From the NCBI RefSeq assembly GCF_000768315.1, contig NZ_AQQX01000011.1, forward strand, positions 1-64,000: DNA of 64,000 bases, in the 5' to 3' direction. Shown in pieces: positions 38,664 to 50,083 of the stretch. The stretch is from Pseudooceanicola atlanticus (GTDB taxonomy: Bacteria > Pseudomonadota > Alphaproteobacteria > Rhodobacterales > Rhodobacteraceae). Positions within the stretch are counted from its first letter, which is position 1. The number at the start of each line of letters is the position of its first letter. The notes beneath the pieces were generated by a model. That model worked only from the letters and a program-made list of their open reading frames with translations, was not told the DNA's origin and ran no database searches. A program made the translations under genes and the position numbers.

Positions 38664-39568
38664 GAGGCTCTCCAGGGGCGGCGGGACAGGTAGCGGCGGG
38701 TGAAGGCGGCGTAACCGGGCGCGGTGACACGCAGGGCATCGCGCATCCGGCGATGCAGCCGGGGCAGGGCGTGGAAGGGCACGTTGGGATAGGCGTGATG
38801 TTCGACGTGGTAGGGCATGTTCCACGCGATCAGCCGCACCAGCTGGTTGGTCAGCGTCGTGCGCGTATTGTCGAGGATGCTGGCAACCTGCGGGCAATCG
38901 CCGTGTTCCGCCAGCAGGTAGACGCGCAGCGCGGGCTGACCGATCAACGCCGGCAGGATCCAGACCCAGAACAGCACCGGCGACACGAGCAAAGAGGCCA
39001 GCGCCACGGCATATAGGCCCAGCAGCACCCGCGCCTCGCGCTCGGCCCGCCGGCGGGCGCGGGAGGGCAGGTAATCCGGCCGTTCCTCTCCGCGTGCCAG
39101 CCGGCCCAGCAACCGGATATTGGCCCACCAGAACGGCAGCCCGCTGACATGCCAAGCCCAGCCCAGACGGGTGGCAGGTTTGGGCGCATCCAGCTCCGGG
39201 TCCTTGTCGGGAAGGTTGGTGTGCCGGTGATGCGCCAGGTGGAAATAGCGAAACCAGAGGAACGGAACGAGGTTCGCGGCCCCGGCCAGATGCCCGGCCC
39301 ATTCGTTCAGACGCTGGTTGCGGAAGGGCGTGCCATGGGTCGCCTCGTGTTCGAGCGTGAAGAGAAAGGCGATCAGCACACCCTGCACGACGATCAGCAG
39401 CGGCCAGAGTGCGACATCCGCCGCAATCCCCGCGCCACACAGCCCGATCGCGCCAAAATGGAACGCCGCCCGGATCACCCCCGGCGCGTCCCGCCGCGCG
39501 GTCAATGCGGCGCGGGTTTCGGCGTCCAGCTCTGGCAGGGTCGTTCCGGTGGCGGGGGACATGTCCAT
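38660..39568 (-). CDS. Membrane fatty-acid desaturase
   Basis: A 302-residue integral membrane di-iron desaturase with the three His boxes HEATHG (near 74), HLAHHRHTN (near 110) and HVEHHAYP (near 256), and hydrophobic helices at about 36-70, 180-205. It could desaturate fatty acids or hydroxylate a lipid or carotenoid; the substrate is not readable. It is coupled to the cupin gene by a four-base overlap. Confidence 0.88.
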   Translation of the reverse strand: MDMSPATGTTLPELDAETRAALTARRDAPGVIRAAFHFGAIGLCGAGIAADVALWPLLIVVQGVLIAFLFTLEHEATHGTPFRNQRLNEWAGHLAGAANLVPFLWFRYFHLAHHRHTNLPDKDPELDAPKPATRLGWAWHVSGLPFWWANIRLLGRLARGEERPDYLPSRARRRAEREARVLLGLYAVALASLLVSPVLFWVWILPALIGQPALRVYLLAEHGDCPQVASILDNTRTTLTNQLVRLIAWNMPYHVEHHAYPNVPFHALPRLHRRMRDALRVTAPGYAAFTRRYLSRRPWRAS

Positions 39569-39605
39569 GGCCGCAGGCTAAGCGCTGCGCTGCGGCGCGG
39601 CAAGG

Positions 39606-40118
39606 TCAGAGCGGGCGACCGTAGAACTCCACCAGTCCTTCAAAGGCCGGATCCAGGTCGTAAAAGGGCGCGCAGGGTTCGAAGCCCAGCTTGCGGTATA
39701 GCCCGATCGCCTCGGTCAGGCGGATCATCGTATCCAGCTTGATTTCGCGGTAGCCATCCGTCCGGGCGCGCTCCATCACCGCTTCGATGATACCGCGCCC
39801 CGCGCCGTGGCCGCGCGCGGCCTCTGTGGCGAAGACCCGTTTGATTTCGCAGGTCTCGGGCCCGATCCGGTGATGCATCCCGCAGGCGACTGGCTGATCG
39901 TCCAGGAAGGCCAGGAAAATCGCGCCATCTGGGGCCGTATGCATCTCCGGAAGACGTTGCAGGAGCGCCTCGTAACTCTCTGAATCGTAATAGGTCTTCA
40001 GGATATCCGGGCGATCCGCAGTGCGGTCGGCCAGCAGCGCGCGATAGTCGCGGCACAGCGCACGAACATGGCGCATATCCTCCTCGCCAAAAGCCTCTCG
40101 GATCAGCAATGTGGGCAT
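39606..40118 (-). CDS. GNAT-family N-acetyltransferase
   Basis: A 170-residue GNAT protein. The acetyl-CoA loop is KRVFATEAARGHGAGRGIIEAVMERAR and the fourth strand region is YREIKLDTMIRLTEAIGLYRKLGFEPC. This is a generic small-molecule acetyltransferase; substrate unknown. It stands alone on the minus strand between the desaturase and the DUF2568 gene. Confidence 0.88.
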   Translation of the reverse strand: MPTLLIREAFGEEDMRHVRALCRDYRALLADRTADRPDILKTYYDSESYEALLQRLPEMHTAPDGAIFLAFLDDQPVACGMHHRIGPETCEIKRVFATEAARGHGAGRGIIEAVMERARTDGYREIKLDTMIRLTEAIGLYRKLGFEPCAPFYDLDPAFEGLVEFYGRPL

Positions 40119-40156
40119 GGTTGTATCCTGTCACGCATCGGTGGGAGGCATGAAGG

Positions 40157-42272
<2,116 letters not shown>

Positions 42273-42331
42273 CGGAGGCCCCGGATCCGCGCCGGTTGTC
42301 GCCCCCGGCACGCCCCGCAGAAAGCCGGTTA

Positions 42332-42389
42332 ACGTCCCGAACGGGACGTCGGTATCACGTCGGTATTGCGTCGGTATCCGGTCGGTGCA
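42332..42389. repeat. Palindrome followed by four tandem 11-base repeats
   Basis: ACGTCCC-GAAC-GGGACGT (42332-42349) is a perfect seven-base-arm palindrome. From 42346 four 11-base units follow: ACGTCGGTATC, ACGTCGGTATT, GCGTCGGTATC and CGGTCGGTGCA. They lie between the converging clpS and Fur-family genes. They could be a protein-binding array or simple tandem duplication; no gene overlaps. Confidence 0.6.
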
Positions 42390-42489
42390 AAACGCCGACG
42401 CGCCAGAGCGGCCAGGGACGGATCGAGAGGGGGACGCAAGGACGGAGGCGCGTGGGCAGGCGACGGGGCCGGACAGCTGCGCGGCGCGG

Positions 42490-42924
42490 CTAATCGCTGT
42501 CGGCGTCGGGATCGGGCAGGGGGCGGCCATAAAGCTCCAGCCGGTGGCCCAGCAATTCGAAGCCCAGCTTGCGGGCGATCTTTTCCTGCAACGCCTCGAT
42601 CTCGGGGTCGACGAATTCGATGACGCGGCCGTTTTCCATGTCGATCAGGTGATCGTGGTGATCGCGTTCCGCATCTTCATAGCGCGCGCGCCCGTCGCCG
42701 AAATCGACCTTTTCCAGGATACCGGCCTCTTCCAGCGTCTTGACGGTGCGATAGACCGTGGCGAGCGAGATCGCCGCATCCCGCCGCGCGGCCCGGGCAT
42801 GGAGTTCTTCGACATCGGGATGATCGCGGGACATGTCGAGCACGGAGGCGATCACCCGCCGCTGAGACGTCAACCGAAGCCCCTTCGCCTCGCAGCGCTG
42901 CAGAATGGTGCCGGACTTGGTCAT
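42490..42924 (-). CDS. Fur-family metal-responsive regulator
   Basis: A 144-residue Fur-type repressor. The winged helix (LRLTSQRRVIASVLD to SLATVYRTVKTLEEAGIL) is followed by the metal region DHHDHLIDMENGRVIEFVD with HHDH at 89-92. The C-terminal CxxC structural zinc motifs are absent, as in many alphaproteobacterial Mur/Irr-like proteins, so it may sense manganese or heme rather than iron. The ligand cannot be settled from sequence. Confidence 0.88.
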   Translation of the reverse strand: MTKSGTILQRCEAKGLRLTSQRRVIASVLDMSRDHPDVEELHARAARRDAAISLATVYRTVKTLEEAGILEKVDFGDGRARYEDAERDHHDHLIDMENGRVIEFVDPEIEALQEKIARKLGFELLGHRLELYGRPLPDPDADSD

Positions 42925-43138
42925 GCCTGCGGGCCTTCCATGGAGGGTCGATGGGGGGAGTGGATGGCAGATGTGGCGTGGGTTGGCAAGGTTTGGGGGG
43001 AGTTGGCCGGATTGGGCGGAGAGCGGTCATTCGCCGAAAAATGTCCTACGGCAGCTTGCGACATTTTGCGTAAATGGCAAAAATTTCCTAGGTTGGAAGG
43101 CGGTTGTTCGCCGCGTATGACATAAGCGTCCACCTAAA

Positions 43139-43154
43139 TTCAGCTTGAGCTGAA
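43139..43154. promoter_or_regulatory. 16-base palindrome upstream of the DUF4238-like gene
   Basis: TTCAGCT-TG-AGCTGAA has perfect seven-base arms 44 bases before the gene start at 43198. Its position fits an operator for this acquired gene. No matching second copy was noticed in the window. Confidence 0.35.
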
Positions 43155-43197
43155 AGTCAGTTATCCCATACGCTGTATTAAAATATGGGGGCAGTGA

Positions 43198-44160
43198 ATG
43201 GCAAGTGGAAAAAAATCGAAGAACCATCATTGGTGGCCCGTTGGACTGCAAAGATACTGGGCAGATAGAGCCGGCGATGTTTCTTGGATCGAGCCGGATG
43301 GCGCGATCAAAAAAAAACGCTCCGATAACAGGAAAATTGGCTTCAAGAAACATGGCCACACCATCTTTCGCGGCTCCGATTGGGAAAGTAACTTTGAAGA
43401 TGAATTTGATATTGATAACGAAGTGCACGAGATAATATCCACTCTTCAAGGAATGAAACCATTCGGTAGGACGCCCAAAGAATTTCTAACTCTCATAAAG
43501 ATGCTCGGAAGGAAGGAACGGCCACTTCGTGATATTTGCAGGTTTTATCACCTGAACGACGAGATTCACCGAAACCTTCTATTGCTTATTTATTCTCTTC
43601 TGATTCGCAGCCCTGGGAATCGTTCCCGTTACGAGGGATATCCGAAGATGATGGGCCTCCCTCCCGATGAGGAAGTTGGCAAAGGCAATATGGCACAAAG
43701 ATACCGGACCGCAAAAAAGCTCTGTCTAAACGGGCATATGTCGAACCAGTATTTTGTGCTGATGCACTCTCCTCTAAAGAAGTTTATTGTCGGGGATGGA
43801 GGTTTAGATTGGCTCACTGGTGGCTTAGTGGTCAATCGGATCCAGGGACGAACCCTAATTCCGTTGACCCCTAATTTGTGCGTTTATTTTTGTACGCCAA
43901 TCTCAATGCGAAGAACCCCCAATTGCGCTTCGCTCAGCGTAGCTCCTTGGATGGTAGATTGGGTAAACGATATAACTCAAATATACTCGAAGGATAAGTT
44001 GTTCTTTCTTGGAAAGCCCCCAAAAATCAGTGATGCTTTTCGCCAAGATCAGTTCCTAGAGCACAAGGAAAAGACGGATCCACTCGTTGATATGCTGGAT
44101 GAGATCGCCGGGATAAACAAAAATCGAAGCCAATTCTTTGGCTCATCTTTTTCCCGTTGA
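43198..44160 (+). CDS. DUF4238-like protein, AT-rich and probably acquired
   Basis: A 320-residue protein opening with KNHHWWPVGLQRYWAD, which recalls the H-H-x-x-P-x-x-x-L-x-x-F/W start of DUF4238 proteins, and containing GDGGLDW near 200, then I-P-L-T-P-N-L-C-V-Y-F, the family's usual central block. Codon use is clearly more AT-rich than its neighbours (many AAA, ATT, TTT codons). DUF4238 genes are scattered singletons, often in variable regions; a nuclease or defence role has been suspected but not shown. Stand-alone, between the Fur-family gene and guaA. Confidence 0.6.
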   Translation: MASGKKSKNHHWWPVGLQRYWADRAGDVSWIEPDGAIKKKRSDNRKIGFKKHGHTIFRGSDWESNFEDEFDIDNEVHEIISTLQGMKPFGRTPKEFLTLIKMLGRKERPLRDICRFYHLNDEIHRNLLLLIYSLLIRSPGNRSRYEGYPKMMGLPPDEEVGKGNMAQRYRTAKKLCLNGHMSNQYFVLMHSPLKKFIVGDGGLDWLTGGLVVNRIQGRTLIPLTPNLCVYFCTPISMRRTPNCASLSVAPWMVDWVNDITQIYSKDKLFFLGKPPKISDAFRQDQFLEHKEKTDPLVDMLDEIAGINKNRSQFFGSSFSR

Positions 44161-44390
44161 CGGTCATGCATTTCAGGTGGCTAAACCGGCGGTCCAGCGT
44201 CACTTAGGGATGAAAGCCCTTTTGCACTACAAGTGAAGACCCGCTGCGTACCGTCCACGTCCTGACCAGTGTCAGCGATGGCCGTTTCAAGCTCATTCGT
44301 TAAAGGTGCAGCATCCGATATATCGGCTTAATAGCCCACACAGCGTCTTGCCCGATCCACCACAGAATCGGCCCGAAACCTCACCCCCAA

Positions 44391-45962
44391 TCACTCCCAC
44401 TCAATCGTCCCCGGCGGCTTCGACGTCACGTCGTAGGTCACGCGGTTGATGCCCTTGACCTCGTTGATGATCCTTGTGGCGGTCTCTCCGAGGAAGTCGT
44501 GGGAGAAGGGGTAGTAATCGGCGGTCATGCCATCGACCGAGGTCACGGCCCGCAGGGCGCAGGCGTAATCGTAGGTGCGCCCGTCCCCCATGACGCCGAC
44601 GGTGCGGACGGGGAGGATGGCGACGAAGGCCTGCCAGATCTCGTCATAGAGCCCGTGCTTGCGGATCTGGTCGATATAGACGGCATCGGCCTTGCGCAGG
44701 ATCTCGAGCTTGTCGCGGGTGATCTCTCCGGGGCAGCGGATGGCGAGGCCGGGGCCGGGGAAGGGATGGCGGCCGATGAAGCTGTCGGGCAGGCCGAGCT
44801 CCCGGCCCAGGGCGCGGACCTCGTCCTTGAAGAGCTCGCGCAGGGGTTCGACCAGCTTGAGGCCCATCTTTTCGGGCAGGCCGCCGACATTGTGGTGCGA
44901 CTTGATCGTGACGGAGGGGCCGCCGGAGAAGGAGACGCTTTCGATCACGTCGGGGTAGAGCGTGCCCTGGGCGAGGAATTGCGCGCCCTCGATCTGGTCG
45001 GCGTATTTCTGGAAGACGTCGATGAAGAGGCGGCCGATGATCTTGCGCTTGGTCTCGGGGTCGGAGACGCCGTCAAGCTCGCCGAGGAAGAGCTCCTGCT
45101 CCTGGGCGTGGATGACCGAGAGGTTCATGTGGTCGCGGAACATGCCGACGACCTCTTCGGCCTCGTTCAGGCGCAGCAGGCCGTGATCGACGAAGACGCA
45201 GGTGAGGTTCTCGCCGATCGCCTCGTGGATGAGGGCGGCGGCGACGGAGCTGTCGACCCCGCCGGAAAGGGCGCAGATGACCTTGGCGTCGCCGACCTGG
45301 TCGCGGATGATCTGGACCATCTCTTCGCGGTAGGCGGCCATGGTCCAGTCGCCCGAGAAGCCGGCCATGCGGACGAAATTCTCGTAGAGCGTCTTGCCGT
45401 TGGGGGTGTGGTGCACCTCCGGGTGGAACTGGACGGCGTAGAAGCGGCGGTCGGTGTCGGCGGTGATGGCGAAGGGCGCGCCGGGGGAGGTGCCGAGGAC
45501 CTGGAACCCGGGGGCGATTTCCGAGACGTGGTCGCCGTGGCTCATCCAGGCCTGTTCGCGGCCGGTGCCGTCGAGGAACCAGCCGGTGAGGAAATCGTCC
45601 TTGTGGTCGGTGGGCGTGACCCAGGCGCGGCCGAATTCTGCGGTGGCGTGTTCGCCCGCTTCGACGCGGCCGCCGAGGTCGTGCATCATCACCTGCTGGC
45701 CGTAACAGATGCCGAGGATCGGAACGCCGAGGTCGTAGACCGATTGCGGCGGGCGGGGCGAGCCCTCGCGCATCACCGAATCGGGACCGCCGGAGAAGAT
45801 CACCGCCTTGGGCGCAAAATCGGCCAGGAAGGCGTCGGTGACGTTCTGGTAGGGGTGGATTTCACAATAGACGCTCAGCTCTCTCAGGCGGCGCGCAATC
45901 AGCTGCGTCACCTGGCTGCCGAAGTCGATGATGAGGAGGCGGTCGTGGGCTGTCTCGGTCAT
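44391..45962 (-). CDS. guaA: GMP synthase (glutamine-hydrolysing)
   Basis: A 523-residue enzyme aminating XMP to GMP. The N-terminal glutaminase has its nucleophile Cys86 in GICYGQQ and His/Glu in QFHPEVHHT. The ATP pyrophosphatase loop is [14 protein letters not shown]. The C-terminal dimerisation domain ends with [17 protein letters not shown]. All catalytic motifs are intact. It is monocistronic on the minus strand. Confidence 0.97.
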   Translation of the reverse strand: MTETAHDRLLIIDFGSQVTQLIARRLRELSVYCEIHPYQNVTDAFLADFAPKAVIFSGGPDSVMREGSPRPPQSVYDLGVPILGICYGQQVMMHDLGGRVEAGEHATAEFGRAWVTPTDHKDDFLTGWFLDGTGREQAWMSHGDHVSEIAPGFQVLGTSPGAPFAITADTDRRFYAVQFHPEVHHTPNGKTLYENFVRMAGFSGDWTMAAYREEMVQIIRDQVGDAKVICALSGGVDSSVAAALIHEAIGENLTCVFVDHGLLRLNEAEEVVGMFRDHMNLSVIHAQEQELFLGELDGVSDPETKRKIIGRLFIDVFQKYADQIEGAQFLAQGTLYPDVIESVSFSGGPSVTIKSHHNVGGLPEKMGLKLVEPLRELFKDEVRALGRELGLPDSFIGRHPFPGPGLAIRCPGEITRDKLEILRKADAVYIDQIRKHGLYDEIWQAFVAILPVRTVGVMGDGRTYDYACALRAVTSVDGMTADYYPFSHDFLGETATRIINEVKGINRVTYDVTSKPPGTIEWE

Positions 45963-46145
45963 GGGGATGCTCTAGATCGGGCGCGTGTCCTTCGCAAGCG
46001 AATTGAGCGCGCGCGGCACAGTGACGGGCCGGGCTGCCGGTTCGGCGGGCTGTCGGGCAGGTGGCCGGGGGGCGATGCGACCCTATGCCGGGCTTGCGGC
46101 ATCGGCCGGGCTGGGCGATGACATCCGAACAAGCCGGAGACGCCG

Positions 46146-46880
46146 ATGACCCTTGATCCCCTACAGGACCGCCACAAGCCGCATGGTTTCGGCCAGCGCG
46201 TGCAGGATTTCGTCAAGCAGATCGTCTATGGCGGCAATGACGGGATCGTCACGACATTCGCCATCGTCGCGGGTTTTGCAGGCGCTCAGGCCGAGGGCGT
46301 GGCGCAGATCGGCGGGCTGGCGGTTCTGGTCTTCGGCCTGGCGAACCTGTTTGCCGATGCGGTGTCGATGGGGCTGGGAGAATTCCTGTCCGGCCGGGCG
46401 CAGAACGATCTTTACCGGTCGCGCCGCACGGCAGAGCTGCGCGTAATTGCCAGCGATCCGGCGGCGGAACAGGCGGCGCTGGCGCAGCTGATGGCGCAGC
46501 GCGGTCTGCCGCGGGACGAGGCCGGGCAGATGGCCAGGATCGTGGTGCGCCACCCTGAGGTGATGGCGGACATGATGATGCGCTATGAACACGGGCTGCA
46601 GGACCCGTCCGACGGCAGCCCGGCGATCGACGGGCTGGTCACATTCTGCAGTTTCGTGCTGTTCGGCTGCGTGCCGATCGCGCCCTATTTCCTGATGGAG
46701 GCCTCGGACAGGACATTCGTTCTGTCGGTGCTGGCCACTTTCGGCGCGTTGATGGCCCTTGGACTGCTGCGCTGGCGCGCGACGCATGAAGGGCTGGTCA
46801 GGTCCACCGGCGAAACGGTGCTGGTGGGCGCGGTCTGCGCCGGTGTGGCCTACCTGGTGGGATGGCTGGTCGGCGGTTAA
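46146..46880 (+). CDS. VIT1/CCC1-family membrane transporter
   Basis: A 244-residue protein with five hydrophobic helices. The first pair (about 23-70) carries YGGNDGIVTTFAIVAGFAGA and NLFADAVSMGLGEFLSGRAQNDLY, hallmarks of VIT1/CCC1 iron or manganese transporters. A charged cytoplasmic segment (about 85-145) contains Glu and Met residues of the metal-binding loop, and three helices follow. It likely moves Fe or Mn out of the cytoplasm. Its stop overlaps the converging DUF6456 gene. Confidence 0.85.
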   Translation: MTLDPLQDRHKPHGFGQRVQDFVKQIVYGGNDGIVTTFAIVAGFAGAQAEGVAQIGGLAVLVFGLANLFADAVSMGLGEFLSGRAQNDLYRSRRTAELRVIASDPAAEQAALAQLMAQRGLPRDEAGQMARIVVRHPEVMADMMMRYEHGLQDPSDGSPAIDGLVTFCSFVLFGCVPIAPYFLMEASDRTFVLSVLATFGALMALGLLRWRATHEGLVRSTGETVLVGAVCAGVAYLVGWLVGG

Positions 46881-47968
46881 CCGATCAACCCGCCCCCGTC
46901 GTTCAACCCGTCGTAATGCTGGCGCAGGCGCTGCAACGCGATGCGCAGGACGATCTTGCCGGACCGGGCGGACCAGCCCAGCTTTTTCTCTGCCGTTTCA
47001 AGGCCCTGCATCCGGCAGCAGCATTCCAGCACGACGTCGCCCAGGCCCGGCCCGAGCGCGGCCAGCGCGGCGCTGACCCGTTCGCGGGCAGCGGCGGCTC
47101 CGCGCAACGGACGATCCCCCGTGCGACCGGGGCCGGAGGTCCCGGCGGTCAGGTAATCGTTCCAGTTGGTGGTAACCCGCGGTTCCATATGCGCCAATTC
47201 GAAATCGTCCTGGATGCGCTGTGCGGCGCGGACGAGATCGCCCGAGAGGAAGGGCGAGCCGTCTCGATCCCGGCGGCGCGACAGGGCCAGGACCGGCGTG
47301 TCGAGGATGCCGATCCTCTGGCGCTGCGCGTTGCGCTTTTCCTCTTTCGCGCGGCGGAAGGCGGCGGGGCCTTCCGCAAAGCCGAAGGCGCGGTTCTCGG
47401 CACTGGCGATCAGGTCTTTCAGCGCGTTGCGCCCCGACACTGTCAGCCGGTATTGCGACACCGCGCCGGGATTGGCGCAGCTGATCCACTGGTTCAGCGC
47501 CAGCGCGCGGGCGATCCGGCGTTCGACAACGCCCAGCCTGTGGGTCGTGCCGTCGGGCGTGTCCCGCACGATTACGGCGCGATCCATTTTCTGCGCGACG
47601 GCCAGGACAGCGCCCGGTTGAGCCAGTCGGCGCAGCACCGGCACGGCCTCTTTTTCCAGATCGGCGGGCATGGCCTGCGCCTCGTCCGGGGAAAAGCCCG
47701 GCATGTCGCGCCCAGATGTTTCGAATTCCGAAACAGTATCGCGCGTGCCGCATCGCCCCAGAACCGCCAGCGCCTCGTCCACCAGCAGATCGTCACGGGC
47801 GTTTTCGACCTGGCGGATCTGGCGCAAGATGGTGGAGGCGTGGCAGCCATCCTCCCGCGCCAGAGCGCGGATCGACAGACCCCCCTCCGTATGAGCAATA
47901 TAACGGCGGACGGGCTCTGACACCCAATGTGGCAGCGCGTGTTTATGCTCCGTCAGCTCCTGTTTCAT
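46877..47968 (-). CDS. DUF6456-domain helix-turn-helix protein
   Basis: A 363-residue protein. An N-terminal helix-turn-helix (GGLSIRALAREDGCHASTILRQIRQVE) is followed by a winged segment near 105-185 and a C-terminal DUF6456 region (LVRAAQRIQDDFELAHMEPRVTTNWNDYLTAG to GWSARSGKIVLRIALQRLRQHY). This architecture is typical of Rhodobacterales, where it is a conserved putative regulator. Target genes are not known. It diverges from the DUF6477 gene. Confidence 0.75.
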   Translation of the reverse strand: MKQELTEHKHALPHWVSEPVRRYIAHTEGGLSIRALAREDGCHASTILRQIRQVENARDDLLVDEALAVLGRCGTRDTVSEFETSGRDMPGFSPDEAQAMPADLEKEAVPVLRRLAQPGAVLAVAQKMDRAVIVRDTPDGTTHRLGVVERRIARALALNQWISCANPGAVSQYRLTVSGRNALKDLIASAENRAFGFAEGPAAFRRAKEEKRNAQRQRIGILDTPVLALSRRRDRDGSPFLSGDLVRAAQRIQDDFELAHMEPRVTTNWNDYLTAGTSGPGRTGDRPLRGAAAARERVSAALAALGPGLGDVVLECCCRMQGLETAEKKLGWSARSGKIVLRIALQRLRQHYDGLNDGGGLIG

Positions 47969-48072
47969 GGCAACACTCCTTTCATGTTCCCGAGCGGCGA
48001 AATGCCTTGTCGCACGTGTCGGAAACTGTACCCCAGCGAGCCTTGAGACTGACTCGTTAATAGTTTCCTAAA

Positions 48073-48089
48073 GGTTAACAATTAACCAT
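48073..48089. promoter_or_regulatory. Palindromic site with a CtrA-like half
   Basis: GGTTAACAATTAACC (48073-48087) is a palindrome with six-base arms, and its right half continues as TTAACCAT, the CtrA half-site of alphaproteobacteria. It lies between the divergent DUF6456 and DUF6477 genes. A second full TTAA at the standard seven-base spacing is not present, so CtrA control is only a possibility. Confidence 0.35.
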
Positions 48090-48214
48090 GTTTAAGGAGT
48101 TTGTTTCCAATAGGTGAATGAATTCCGGGGGCACCGTTCTTCATAATCGGGCTTTGGGCAACGCAACCTTGGGCTGTGCCAACCTGCCTGCCATCCAGAG
48201 AATTGGAGGATGAC

Positions 48215-48499
48215 ATGCAGGATCTGATGGGCAAGCTGGGCGCGTTGCGCCGCCCGCAACTGATGGTGACAGCGGCGCAGAAGGGCGCGGACGGCTATGA
48301 TCGCGAACGTGACCTGCCGGTGTTGCTGGGCCGGGTGCCGCGGTGCGGCCCGGCGATGATGGCGTTGCTGGAACAGGAAGAGGCGATGGAGGCCTGTCGG
48401 GTGAGCCGCATGCCGGGCTATGCGGCGGCGGATCATCTGATGGTGCTGATCGCCCTAATGGGCGAGGCGCGGGAATTGCGCCGTCTCCAGCTGGTCTGA
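48215..48499 (+). CDS. DUF6477 small protein
   Basis: A 94-residue protein starting at the ATG after TTGGAGGATGAC. The composition (LGALRRPQLMVTAAQKGADGYDRERDLPVLLG, then LLEQEEAMEACRVSRMPGYAAADHLMVLIALMGEARELR) fits DUF6477, a small helical protein conserved in Rhodobacterales and often beside the DUF6456 gene. Function is unknown. Confidence 0.7.
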   Translation: MQDLMGKLGALRRPQLMVTAAQKGADGYDRERDLPVLLGRVPRCGPAMMALLEQEEAMEACRVSRMPGYAAADHLMVLIALMGEARELRRLQLV

Positions 48500-48535
48500 G
48501 AGAGCCGCGCGCCCCTGGTCGGGGCGCGGGAAGGA

Positions 48536-50083
48536 TCACATGAAGGCGTCGGGCATTTCCGCCTTGCGGTTGGCGACATAGCCGGCCAGCGCCTCGGCAA
48601 TGCCGGGGTCGAGCTGCGGGGCCTGGTAGCTGTTGAGCAGCTTGGTCACCCGTTCGCTGGCGAGGATCTGCGAATTGCGCCCGCCTTCCTCGTCCCAGGT
48701 CTCATAGGGTTTGTAATCCAGCACCTCGGTCCGCCAGAAGGCCTGTTTGAAGTTCGCCTGGGTGTGGGCGCAGCCCAGGTAATGGCCACCCGGACCGACC
48801 TCGCGGATGGCGTCCATGGCCTGGGCGTTTTCGTCATAGGCGACGCCGGCGGCCATCTTGTGCAGGGTGCCCAGCTGGTCCGCGTCGAGCACGAATTTCT
48901 CGAACGAGGAGACCAGGCCGCCTTCGAGCCAGCCACAGGCGTGCAGCATGAAGTTGACGCCACCGAGCAGAGCGGCGTTCAACGTGTTGGCGGTTTCATA
49001 GGCGGCCTGGGCGTCGGGCAGCTTGGAGCCGCAGAGCGACCCGCCGGAGCGGAAGGGCAGACCCAGGCGGCGGGCCAGCTGGCCGGCGCCGTAGAGGATC
49101 TGCGAGGCTTCGGGGGTGCCGAAGGTGGGCGCGCCCGAGTTCATGTCGATCGAGGTCACGAAGGCGCCGAAGATCACCGGCGCGCCGGGGCGGACCAGCT
49201 GGGAATAGGCGATGCCGGCCAGCACCTCGGCCAGGACCTGGGTCAGGGTGCCGACGACCGACACGGGCGCCATGGCCCCACCCACGATGAAGGGCGAGAT
49301 GATGCAGGCCTGGTTGTTGGCTGCGTAGACCTCGAGCGCGCCCATCATCACGTCGTCGAAGGTGAGCGGCGAGTTGATGTTGATGAGCGAGGTCATCACG
49401 GTGTTCTGCTGGACGAAATCCTCACCGAAGAGGATGCCGCACATGTCGACGCAATCCTGCGCGCGGGAGGGTTCGGTGACCGAGCCCATGAACGGCTTGT
49501 CGGTCAGGGTCATGTGGGCGCGCAGCATGTCGAAATGCCGCTTGTTCACCGGCAGGTCGGTGGGTTCGCAGACGGTGCCGCCGGAATGCTGGACCCATTT
49601 GGACATGTGGCCGAGCTTCACGAAATTGCGGAAATCCTCCATCGTGGCGTAGCGGCGGCCGCCGTCCAGATCGCGGACGAAGGGCGGGCCGTAGACCGGG
49701 GCCAGGACCAGGTTTTTTCCACCGATTTCAACGTTCTTCGCGGGGTTGCGCGCGTGCTGGGTGAAGGTGGACGGGGCCGTCGCGCAGAGCTTGCGGGCCA
49801 GGCCACGGGGGATGTGCACGCGTTCGCCCTGCACATCGGCACCGGCGTCGCGCCAGCGTTGCAGCGCGCCGGGGTTGTTGACGAAATTCACGCCGATCTC
49901 TTCGAGAACGGTTTCGGCGTTGGCCTCGATGATCTCGAGCGCCTCTTCGTTCAACAGCTCCATGTTGGGGATGTTGCGGGTGATGGTCGGGGCCGTGTCG
50001 ATGGTCACGGCCGTCCGTTCCGCGCGTCGTGCCGCGCCGCCTCCGGATCTGCCGCGCCGTGTCCGTGCTGCCGCTTCGCTCAT
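48536..50083 (-). CDS. MttB-family methyltransferase without pyrrolysine
   Basis: A 515-residue protein of the trimethylamine methyltransferase (MttB) family. The barrel segments ANAETVLEEIGVNFVNNPGAL, NMELLNEEALEIIE and ETANTLNAALLGGVNFMLHACGWLEGGL are typical. No in-frame amber codon is present, so it is a non-pyrrolysine member; studied relatives demethylate glycine betaine or other quaternary amines and pass the methyl to a corrinoid protein. No corrinoid partner gene lies in the window. An Arg/Gly-rich N-terminal tail precedes the fold. Confidence 0.85.
   Translation of the reverse strand: MSEAAARTRRGRSGGGAARRAERTAVTIDTAPTITRNIPNMELLNEEALEIIEANAETVLEEIGVNFVNNPGALQRWRDAGADVQGERVHIPRGLARKLCATAPSTFTQHARNPAKNVEIGGKNLVLAPVYGPPFVRDLDGGRRYATMEDFRNFVKLGHMSKWVQHSGGTVCEPTDLPVNKRHFDMLRAHMTLTDKPFMGSVTEPSRAQDCVDMCGILFGEDFVQQNTVMTSLININSPLTFDDVMMGALEVYAANNQACIISPFIVGGAMAPVSVVGTLTQVLAEVLAGIAYSQLVRPGAPVIFGAFVTSIDMNSGAPTFGTPEASQILYGAGQLARRLGLPFRSGGSLCGSKLPDAQAAYETANTLNAALLGGVNFMLHACGWLEGGLVSSFEKFVLDADQLGTLHKMAAGVAYDENAQAMDAIREVGPGGHYLGCAHTQANFKQAFWRTEVLDYKPYETWDEEGGRNSQILASERVTKLLNSYQAPQLDPGIAEALAGYVANRKAEMPDAFM

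Noticed and set aside
42346..42389. CRISPR array or plasmid iterons
   Set aside because: The units are only 11 bases, have no spacers, and no cas or replication gene is adjacent.
44499..46121. Plus-strand open frame of 540 codons
   Set aside because: It is antisense to guaA, with repetitive Gly/Asp/Val composition and no domain.
48536..50083. Pyrrolysine-containing trimethylamine methyltransferase
   Set aside because: No in-frame TAG is present, so this is the non-pyrrolysine subtype.
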